Source: Entamoeba invadens IP1
Taxonomy: Eukaryota > Evosea > Mastigamoebida > Endamoebidae
Assembly (NCBI RefSeq): GCF_000330505.1
Contig: NW_004440426.1
Span: 9,379-22,652 of the forward strand
DNA length: 13,274 nt
Reading direction: 5' to 3'
Both the position numbers and the translations under genes were made by a program. Positions 1 through 6,930 of this stretch are shown here, one piece after another; position 1 is the stretch's first letter, and the number at the start of each line of letters is the position of its first letter. The notes beneath the pieces are model-generated. The model ran no database searches. It was not told the origin of the DNA and saw only the letters and a list, made by a program, of their open reading frames with translations.

Positions 1-1809
1 TTTGAGGGTTGCACTTCTCTGGCAACAGTCACTGGGTTTGAAGCAATCACTTCATTTGGCGAGTCATCGTTCACAAAAACAGCAATGCCAACAATCACTT
101 TTGGTAAGGCGGTGACCGAGTTTGGAAATATGGCTTTCAAAGGAGTTACAGTTGTTACAGATATTGCAATTCCAACAGTCACTTCATTTGGAACACATGT
201 TTTTGATGGAATCACAACTCTGAAACACGCCGATTTGTCTGAAAATACAATGATTCCTGAGGGTACTTTTTCGGGATGCACTATGTTGAATAACGTTTCA
301 AGAACACAGAAAGTTGCAACAGTTGGAAAAGACGCGTTCAAAGATTGTGCTCAACTTGAAAACCTCAATTTGTATGCGCCACTCACAACATTATCAGACA
401 CACTGTCCAATGTGATAAACTTGTTTTTCCATGGTACTGCGGCACCAGCAGCTCTCCCAACTGATTTGAACAGCAAACTGAATGTGTATGTCACTGAAAA
501 CTACACAGCCTCTGTGTTTGGAAAGTTGACTGTTCTCAAGGCGAAATGCACCAACTCTGAATGTGTTGATGTCACTCCTGATGTTGCACCAGCTGCAAAA
601 ATGGCAGGAGAAGTCACACCAAAGTGCAAAGCATGCCCAAACAATTTCTTGAGTGTTGATGGAAATAACTATTACTGCGAGTATGATATGGCAGTTTGTT
701 TGTCCAAGCATCCCAATTGCAAAGTGTGTGCTGTTGATAAATGCTACCAATGCAAGGATGATAAATACTTGAAGGAAGACCTCTTTGAGTGTTTTGACAA
801 GTGTGATGATGGGTATTTCAAAGACACCATAAACGAAAATAACCACACTTGTGGAAAATGTCAACCAGACTGCAAAACTTGCACTGATGGGACCAAATGC
901 ACTTCTTGTCCAGAAAACGCACTGCTTCTTGAAGACACTGGAAAATGTGTTACAGCCACTGAATGCCCATCTGGATACTACAAAGATAAAACAGCAGCAG
1001 CAACATGTAAGAAGTGCAAAACTGGAAGCAATTGTCTGACTTGTGAATCTGACACAAAGTGTTTGTCTTGTATTGATGGATTCTATTTGGCAGATGAAGG
1101 AAAATGTTCTGCATGTAACACAATTGCTGGGTGTGGGAAATGCAAGTCAGCCACCGAGTGCACTGAATGTACAACTGACAATCTCCAACCAGACAAAACT
1201 TGCAAAAAGAACTGCCCAGAAGCGTACTTTGCAAAGGATAAGGTGTGCACCGCATGTGTTGATGATTGCAAGACGTGCACCGAAGAAACCAAGTGCACTA
1301 TTTGCAAAGAAGATGCTCTGATTGTTGAAGACACCAAAAAGTGTGTGAAAGGCAACTGTCCAGATATGTATTTCAAAGATAATGCTGAGAAGATGTGCAA
1401 GAGATGCACTGATGGTTGCAAAGTGTGCAGCAATGCAACTGACTGCCAAGAGTGTGTTGCACCAAAGATGTTGGAGGAGGGAACTATGAAGTGTGTTGAG
1501 AAATGTGGAGATGGGTTCTTCAATGTCGACAACAAAAAGTGTGACATGTGCATGGATAACTGCATGACGTGTGCAGCAAAAGAAAAGTGTGACAAGTGCA
1601 AAGAAAACTATTTTATTTCCGAAGACAAATGTGTTGACATGTGTCCAGAAAAGTACTTTGAAAAAGAAGGAAAATGCGAGAAGTGCAAAGACACATACAA
1701 CACGCCATGCAAACAAGGCGACACCGAATGCGAGGTTTGTATGAACAAAAGTGGGACATTGAAGGTGTTAGTTGTAGTTGTGGTGTTTGTCTTGATGATT
1801 GCCTTCTAA
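1..1809 (+). CDS. BspA-like leucine-rich repeat surface protein with CXXC-rich ectodomain (5' end outside window)
   Basis: The frame is open from base 1 to a TAA at 1807-1809 (602 codons), so the start lies upstream of the window; the first ATG inside (85) is internal. Residues 1 to about 180 are degenerate repeats of the BspA/TpLRR type (FxGCTSL, TSFG, AFKDC elements about 23 residues apart). Residues about 180 to 580 are crowded with CxxC pairs (CKAC, CKVC, CKTC, CTSC) in furin-like or VSP-like modules that often begin CPxxYF. The last ~18 residues, after NKSG, are almost all V, L, F, M and A with no charged tail, which suits a GPI-anchor signal better than a spanning segment with a cytoplasmic tail. 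Known: BspA-like proteins are a large Entamoeba and Trichomonas surface family. Inferred: a disulphide-rich, GPI-linked cell-surface protein. The last 73 codons are repeated in inverse at the right edge. Confidence 0.85.
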   Translation, partial: FEGCTSLATVTGFEAITSFGESSFTKTAMPTITFGKAVTEFGNMAFKGVTVVTDIAIPTVTSFGTHVFDGITTLKHADLSENTMIPEGTFSGCTMLNNVSRTQKVATVGKDAFKDCAQLENLNLYAPLTTLSDTLSNVINLFFHGTAAPAALPTDLNSKLNVYVTENYTASVFGKLTVLKAKCTNSECVDVTPDVAPAAKMAGEVTPKCKACPNNFLSVDGNNYYCEYDMAVCLSKHPNCKVCAVDKCYQCKDDKYLKEDLFECFDKCDDGYFKDTINENNHTCGKCQPDCKTCTDGTKCTSCPENALLLEDTGKCVTATECPSGYYKDKTAAATCKKCKTGSNCLTCESDTKCLSCIDGFYLADEGKCSACNTIAGCGKCKSATECTECTTDNLQPDKTCKKNCPEAYFAKDKVCTACVDDCKTCTEETKCTICKEDALIVEDTKKCVKGNCPDMYFKDNAEKMCKRCTDGCKVCSNATDCQECVAPKMLEEGTMKCVEKCGDGFFNVDNKKCDMCMDNCMTCAAKEKCDKCKENYFISEDKCVDMCPEKYFEKEGKCEKCKDTYNTPCKQGDTECEVCMNKSGTLKVLVVVVVFVLMIAF

Positions 1810-2005
1810 GTTACTTTTTGGTTGGTTTTAATTTAAATCTGTTTTTAACACTTGAAATGTGTTGGTGATTAATTTCATAGCTTCAATGAATTATATAAAT
1901 ATAATATGTTATTAATTAATCGATTTAGTTTAATTTATTAGTAATTAACTATCTAATTAATACTTATTAAAATTTTTATATATATGGTATTTTTTTATTT
2001 AAAAT

Positions 2006-2110
2006 AACTATAAATTGATATTATAAGTTGTAGTAAATTAAACTAATCAACAAAACTATAAATTGATATTATAAGTTGTAGTAAATTAAACTAATCAACA
2101 AAACTATAAA
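2006..2110. repeat. 48-base tandem repeat upstream of U3 (left copy)
   Basis: Two complete 48-base units starting near 2006 and 2054, followed by the first ~9 bases of a third near 2102. Each unit opens AACTATAAATTG and contains TTATAAGTTGTAG. The repeat lies about 70-175 bases upstream of the U3 RNA start. It could be a duplicated upstream promoter element or a neutral slippage product. Confidence 0.9.
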
Positions 2111-2148
2111 TAAAAATCAAACCCATAATTATAAAAATTGGCAACAAG

Positions 2149-2157
2149 TATAAAGAT
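2149..2157 (+). promoter_or_regulatory. TATA-like box of left U3 gene
   Basis: GTATAAAGA sits 24-32 bases before the presumed U3 5' end at 2181, the spacing expected for a TATA box in a U6-type Pol III promoter or a Pol II core promoter. Mirror copy at 12705-12713 on the minus strand. Function is inferred from position and sequence only. Confidence 0.5.
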
Positions 2158-2180
2158 AAAGAATAAAAAAATGGGAATTA

Positions 2181-2371
2181 GACCGTACGACTAGGATCAT
2201 TCTTAGAGTATGTCACTTTCTATTTAACAAATAGAATTCACAAAATAGGATGAAGACTTTCATCACTTCAGTGCCAAAGGGAGATACGCAGCAATGCACG
2301 ATGAACTGCTTGTTGAGGGGTCGAGTGCGTGCACAACACTCTGAGATGAGAGGCACTGAAGTCTGTCTGAC
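2181..2371 (+). ncRNA. U3 small nucleolar RNA (left copy)
   Basis: U3 is the C/D-family snoRNA that guides early 18S rRNA processing in the nucleolus. Box A' is GAC (2181-2183) and box A is GGATCATT (2194-2201), followed by a GTCAC element; this 5' domain closely resembles yeast and vertebrate U3. A 6-bp hairpin, CTATTT/AAATAG (2220-2234), fits the 5'-domain stem. GATGAA boxes at 2249-2254 and 2300-2305 fit C' and C, and GTCTGA at 2365-2370 is box D. An 11-bp perfect stem (2265-2275 with 2352-2362) closes the 3' domain. The length of about 191 nt is short, near the compact end for U3. A T6 run follows at 2374. I did not fix box B. The ends are inferred from the boxes. Confidence 0.88.
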
Positions 2372-2373
2372 TA

Positions 2374-2379
2374 TTTTTT
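2374..2379 (+). terminator. T6 run after left U3 (possible Pol III terminator)
   Basis: Six T residues begin four bases after box D. A T-run of this length is the normal Pol III termination signal. Together with the TATA-like box at about -30 it suggests Pol III transcription, as in plant U3 genes. T-runs are common in this AT-rich DNA, so this is suggestive only. Mirror copy at 12483-12488. Confidence 0.45.
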
Positions 2380-2474
2380 ATGTATTTCAATTATTATATA
2401 ATTATAATAATTAATATATTATCAAAGAATTAAATTGATAAAATAAGAAACAATCAAATCAAATTGAAAGACAA

Positions 2475-2687
2475 TCAGATAAAAGCAAATTGTGAGCGTA
2501 TTTCAACACGTGTTGGATTCTTACCTTTTGGTTTTTTGTTCTTGAGATTTTGATAAGCCCACCGTTTCTGTTTCTTATCGTCTTGCTTGTTCAGTGTGAT
2601 GTATGTGACTGTTTTGACTGCCTTCTTTTGAAAAAGTGTGTTGTGTTTTGTTGCAACATTTTCAAACATTTCCAAGTGGATCACCAT
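2475..2687 (-). CDS. SRP14-like small protein (left copy)
   Basis: Seventy codons from ATG at 2687 to TGA at 2477-2475, identical in sequence to the copy described at 12175-12387. Its promoter region (a GTATAAAAA box and a 14-bp hairpin) lies inside the arm, so this copy should be as functional as the other. Downstream it faces the left U3 gene tail to tail. Confidence 0.5.
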   Translation of the reverse strand: MVIHLEMFENVATKHNTLFQKKAVKTVTYITLNKQDDKKQKRWAYQNLKNKKPKGKNPTRVEIRSQFAFI

Positions 2688-2752
2688 GCTTTCTGATGAC
2701 TGTTTTAACACCAATTCCTTTTTATACAATGTGACACGTCTACACAATCCAT

Positions 2753-2788
2753 TTGTCAAGACTCAATCCAAACTTTGAGTCTTGACAA
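2753..2788. repeat. 14-bp perfect inverted repeat (left copy)
   Basis: Mirror of 12074-12109. Two 14-base arms separated by an 8-base loop, between the headless thioredoxin and the SRP14-like gene. Confidence 0.8.
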
Positions 2789-2885
2789 TTGGTACAAATA
2801 CAACAATACTTCCATTTGAAAACACAACATACATTCATAATGTTGTTAACAAAAAATAAAAAACTATGATAAAGAAGTGAATTAG

Positions 2886-3114
2886 TTACTGCACCATTTT
2901 GAGAATCTCTTCAAGTACTTCAGAGCTGCCAGGCGCCTATTTCACGACCTTCTGGTTTTGGAAAAAGACAAATGTGGGAAGTGATGCAATCGAGTATTCA
3001 GCAGCATAATGAGTTGCTGTAGTTGCATCAACTTTGAAGAACTTGAGGTTTGTGTGTTCGTCAGCAAGTTTATCCATCATTGGCGCACTTGCCTTGCACT
3101 TTGCACACTCAGGA
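2886..3114 (-). pseudogene. Headless thioredoxin copy (left arm)
   Basis: Matches codons 30 to the end of the gene at 11665 on the opposite strand. It keeps the CAKC active site, the SLPTF cis-proline and the same in-frame TAG (2937-2939). The first 29 codons and the promoter are missing: inside 3114 the sequence turns into unrelated AT-rich DNA. That DNA happens to stay open for about 17 codons without an ATG in frame. The single arm mismatch (3109) turns the Gly before the first active-site Cys into Glu. No working start is visible, so I call it a fragment. Confidence 0.85.
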
Positions 3115-4390
3115 AAAGTGAGTGAAATAAATTTAACGGGCAAATTATAATATTTGGTTAACAATAAAGAAACATAAAACTTTCTTATAATATTTGTTTG
3201 TTAAATTGTGATATCAATTATTTTTCATTTGTTTTTAATTGTTGTTTCCAGATAGAGTATTAAATTGGTGCCAGAAACTTTGTTGGTGTCAAGAAATTAT
3301 TGGATTGATCGATGTAAATATACAGGTTATAATGATTTGTTTTTTATTTGTTATTTTTTCTTGATATTATTTCATATGAAAATGCGTGATAAACTCATTT
3401 TAATTTTTATAATAAGTCTGGCACCCCGTAAATACTCAATCTCTAATATTTATAATTAATAAATTTATATTTAAAGAAAACATTAATTTTCAAATTAACG
3501 CCCTTGTTTTTTGAATTACATTCTGTTGTTAAACGTTATCTGGCATCTTTTGGACTATAAAGATTGGTATGTTTTGAGAAGCCTCCTAAAAAATCCAAAT
3601 TAATTGGTTCGGGTTTTTTCACGTTTTACCTAATGCTCGATGTTTAAACAATATTAAAACTATTAAATGTCCACCATATAACTATTAATAAAAAAATAGC
3701 TTGTTTTTATAGTTTATATAATCATTTTTTTAATTGACTAGTATAATATATAGCATAAAAAAACTTTTAAAAACAGGAAAAATAGTTAATAAACATGAGA
3801 TTACCCGAATTTTAGGCCAAATAAGTGTTGTCCTCTTGTTTTACAAGTTTTTAAACACTCAATAACCAAATTCCCGTTTGTTGAGTTTGTTTAATACTAA
3901 AATCACATATTATCTACAATTTTCAAAGTGGTCTTTATACACATTTTTGTATAATTTAATCTGATAAATTTTCAAAAAGCATATACGAAAATTTGGTAAT
4001 TATTATTATTTATAAATAAATCATTCAATTATTTTAATATATTAATACTTTTTAATAATTTTGGTAAATAAATAGTTCACTAAATTAGTCTTAAACAAAT
4101 ATGAAAACAAAATCGACAAAAAAACGACTACAAAATCTGATTCAAAGAATATCCATTTTTCATACATAAATGTTGAATTAATTGTATTCCTTTTTAAAAC
4201 TTATGTCATAAAATATTATTTATTATAACGATATTTTTAATACATTTATATATTCTTTCAAACCCAAAAAATCCATTTTTCAAAAGAGGTTTCCATTGCT
4301 TTCTGAAGAAGGACTTTTTCTGAATTACAAATACACAAAAATTTAAGGGTATATAAAACCTTGTAGAAACACTTTATCAAATAAAATTTA
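3115..4390. other. AT-rich spacer, no supported gene
   Basis: Strongly AT-rich with runs of A and T. No frame with an ATG, length and composition of a gene was found on either strand. A 29-codon open stretch on the minus strand around 3535-3620 (contains GGFSKHTNL) has higher GC and a coding look but is closed by stops on both sides; it may be a relic or an orphan exon. A TATA-like sequence near 4349-4357 belongs to the next gene. Confidence 0.6.
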
Positions 4391-5220
4391 ATGGGAAGCG
4401 ATACTCCAAACACCAATTTTGATTGTTTTAATACCAAAGAACAAAAAGTGACTCGAAGTTATCTTTTTATACTTTCTTGGATTTTCAATATTGTTTGATT
4501 TTAAATTGTTGTTATTGGTATTCACACAAAAAGTGTTTTAAAGTAATCAAATTAATAACAAACAGCTCATGGCCATTCCATTTATGATTATAGCAATCAA
4601 AGGAAAAGAATATTTCCAATTTGGTGTATTTGAAAATGAGTCAAAAATTGTGAGTGCTTATTTGTCGCTTATTTCTGTATTACCAATATTTTGTGGGTGT
4701 TTCTTGATCACAGGAATTATTGTGACTATTATACATTTTGTTTTCAGACCAAAAGAAGAAACCGTCTTTTACCTTTTAACTTCATTTTCTGTTATAATTG
4801 TTGCCATTCCAATTATAAGTGGTGTTGTACTTCTTGCTGGATATTTTGGATATGTCAAAGAATACAATTGGAACGTCGAGAATGTGGAAATGGAAGACTT
4901 CGTTTGTTTATTTTATTATTATTAAATAAATATAGACTAATTTGTAGTATGTTTGTCATAATTACTATGGAGTTATTGATAACAACCAAAGACCATCAGA
5001 CGACTGTTATAACGTAGTATTAAAAGCAGCAAAAGGTTACAAGAAGAATAGTGCTATTATTTGCTTTGTTTTTGGTGTTCTCTACTTTGCTTGGTATTTG
5101 TTAATGTACCCAATTTTCCTCAAATTCATTAAACCTAATACCCACTTGTTTTACAGAGAAAACGTTCAAAAACCAGCTCAAGAACAAGCCAATGAGGCCG
5201 CTCCTTTCTTTGGACAATAA
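4391..5220 (+). CDS. Tetraspanin-like four-span membrane protein, three exons
   Basis: Exons 4391-4492, 4566-4901 and 4948-5220 join in frame to 236 residues. Both introns fall between codons. A TATA-like GTATATAAA near 4349 precedes the ATG. Predicted membrane segments lie at about residues 24-46, 64-93, 101-131 and 179-203. The loop between spans 3 and 4 (about 132-178) contains two cysteines (149 and 166), and a hydrophilic tail rich in Q, E and A ends FFGQ. Four spans with the large loop before span 4 is the tetraspanin layout. The classic CCG loop motif is absent, so the family call is by topology. Inferred role: organiser of plasma-membrane or vesicle protein clusters. Alternative: another four-span family. 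The splice structure is well supported because exons 1 and 3 supply the first and fourth spans and frames agree at both joins. Confidence 0.72.
4493..4565 (+). other. Intron 1 of tetraspanin-like gene (73 nt)
   Basis: Begins GTTTGATTTT and ends AACAAACAG. Without removal the frame stops at TGA inside the intron's first bases. The 5' end differs from the Entamoeba GTTTGT consensus only at its sixth base. Confidence 0.75.
4902..4947 (+). other. Intron 2 of tetraspanin-like gene (46 nt)
   Basis: Begins with the consensus GTTTGT and ends AATTTGTAG. Removing it joins the codon TTC to TAT in phase and opens 90 further codons, including the fourth membrane span. A TATAG earlier in the intron would break the frame, so the second TAG is chosen. 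Confidence 0.8.
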
Positions 5221-5724
5221 TTAAAAAGTAATTTTTAACGTGTTTCATTTCTTATTAATTACAAATTTCAATAAATCAAATACTATAAAACCTTTTTATT
5301 TAACGTTATATTTATAAATATCGAACAATGTTTAATTTGATTTCAACACCATTTGAAATTATTATAAAAATTAAAAACGTTATTAATTTCATCATTGAAA
5401 TTTTAGTGGACTTGTATAAAAAAATCCAAATATTTTTTAAATATTTATAATTCTCAGAGATGAACAGTATGTTTTTGTAATATGAATTAAAAAAATGTTT
5501 TATGTAATTTAAAGATGAATATCACACAAATTAAATTCCAACTCCTTTTTAATTACAATGATAAATCATTATGTTCATAATATGTTGTGTTACTATCACT
5601 TAAGATTATAAAAACTTTTTATTTGATTTAATTCAATATTGCACGAACCAAAATGATTATTACAATAAATTAATAGCCACGTGTAACCACTGAAGAAAAC
5701 TGAAATATAAAACTTACTTTTTCC
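5221..5724. other. AT-rich spacer between tetraspanin-like and RRM genes
   Basis: A short 3' region follows the tetraspanin-like stop; the rest is AT-rich and non-coding by appearance. AAATATAAAACTT near 5703-5715 is a possible TATA box for the next gene but is closer to the ATG (about 20 bases) than the other boxes in this window. Nothing else is supported. Confidence 0.55.
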
Positions 5725-6414
5725 ATGTCTAATCCAGAGATCATTATTGTTCGAATTCAGGGTTTTGACAAGAAAGTGAGTGATGCTGAGATAAAGAAGC
5801 TTTGCGACAAGTATAAGCCGATCTCGTACGGCATTTCTCGGTTCGAAAGAAACACTGATTTGGGCTTTTTTCAAGTTGAGACGAAGACTGAAGAAGATGC
5901 TGCGAAGCTCATAACTGCGAAGAACAACACAAAGTGGGACAAACTCAAAATGTCAGCAAAGTATCTTAAAACTGACACATCAAAGAAAATTGTTATCTTT
6001 GGGTTTCATGGTCTGAACAAAACTGAAAAAGAAGTGCGTGAGTATTTAAAAGATTTTTCAGTGAAGAAAGTCGAGAAGATGATTGAAAAGAAAGGCGAAT
6101 TGAATTCGTCGTATGTGAGTGTATTTGTGAAGGACATCGCAACAGCAGAGAACATGATCGACGACTTAAATAACACCGAATATGGTAAAAAGGAGATCAC
6201 AGTCGTCGCCTGTCATGAAAATGGCAAACGCTTCAAACCGTGTTTCGTATGTGGAAAACTCGGCCACAACACAAATAAATGTCCACAAAAAGAAAAAGAA
6301 CAACAGAACGACGAAAATGAGAAAAAATCCGAAACTGGCAAAAAGGGTGGAAAAAAAAGAGAAGAATTTCTCCAACAGAAACCTCCAAGAAATAATAAAA
6401 ACCTGAAAAATTAA
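5725..6414 (+). CDS. RNA-binding protein: two RRM-like domains and one CCHC zinc knuckle
   Basis: A complete frame of 229 residues with an ATG 20 bases after a TATA-like stretch. RRM-like domain 1 spans about residues 6-82, with an RNP2-like strand IIIVRIQGF and an RNP1-like strand LGFFQVE. Domain 2 spans about 88-163, with KIVIFGFHG and YVSVFVKD. A CX2CX4HX4C knuckle has C173, C176, H181 and C186. The last 40 residues are K, E, N and Q rich, with basic clusters that may aid RNA binding or nuclear entry. Role inferred: binding single-stranded RNA in processing or translation. The combination also occurs in some retrotransposon ORF1 or Gag proteins, but there is no reverse transcriptase or endonuclease nearby, so a cellular gene is more likely. 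It converges on the TLDc gene. Confidence 0.78.
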   Translation: MSNPEIIIVRIQGFDKKVSDAEIKKLCDKYKPISYGISRFERNTDLGFFQVETKTEEDAAKLITAKNNTKWDKLKMSAKYLKTDTSKKIVIFGFHGLNKTEKEVREYLKDFSVKKVEKMIEKKGELNSSYVSVFVKDIATAENMIDDLNNTEYGKKEITVVACHENGKRFKPCFVCGKLGHNTNKCPQKEKEQQNDENEKKSETGKKGGKKREEFLQQKPPRNNKNLKN

Positions 6415-6930
6415 ATTTTGTCTATGGTACTATATTTATAGTTTTATAAACTATACATTTTATATTTTTTAAATATAATAAAATTTAGTAAATTTTAACT
6501 ATATGATAACCTAAACACTGTATAGTTAATTAACTATATACCCCATTAGCGAATTGTACTTGAGTTAGTTAACGACCTATATTATTAAATAATATAAATT
6601 AACTAAAATAATTAATAAAGTTATATAGTTAATTAATTAATTAATTAATATAGTTATATATATCTTATATTTTTTAAATTATATTAATACCATATTTTTA
6701 TTATAGTCAGTTAGCTAACAGTATATATAGTTAATTAATTATAAGGTATATAAATTACTTTTCAAATTAGTCATATAGTTAAAAATTACTATAATTAGCC
6801 ATTTCTATTATTTAATTTAATTATTTAAACTTAAATTAATTAAAAAACTATATAATATTTATAATCAAACAATCAAATATCTTATAGTATCACAATAGTT
6901 TTTTTTGCTATAAATCTGTTGGAAGTAATA
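6415..6930. other. Very AT-rich convergent spacer with TTAA microsatellite and palindrome
   Basis: The shared 3' region of two convergent genes, almost all A and T. It contains an 18-base perfect palindrome at 6521-6538 (two halves of TATAGTTAA and its complement), a TTAA run at about 6629-6649, and further TATAGTTAATTAA copies near 6624 and 6727. No gene is seen. Probably transcription end signals plus simple sequence. Confidence 0.7.

Larger units (their letters stand above)
1588..3114. repeat. Left arm of a large inverted repeat (1,527 bases)
   Basis: Base x here pairs with base 14862-x in 11748-13274. Line-by-line reading across most of the arm shows no gaps and one mismatch, at 3109 against 11753; identity breaks down immediately inside 3114. 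The identity includes non-coding AT-rich spacers and a 48-base tandem repeat, so selection on genes does not explain it. Contents: surface-protein 3' end, U3 gene, SRP14-like gene, headless thioredoxin. No terminal transposon signatures, target duplication or transposase are seen. Possible origins are a recent inverted segmental duplication, gene conversion or an assembly artefact. Confidence 0.93.

Noticed and set aside
1083..1716. Long open frames on the minus strand opposite the surface-protein gene
   Set aside because: They are antisense shadows of a Cys/Lys-rich frame, with compositions that only mirror the sense codons and no promoter or domain.
3265..3459. 64-codon frame inside the left breakpoint
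   Set aside because: Begins at TTG, has low-complexity hydrophobic content and no family match; the flanking 9-base inverted repeat (GGTGCCAGA at 3267 and TCTGGCACC at 3417) is too short to mean much.
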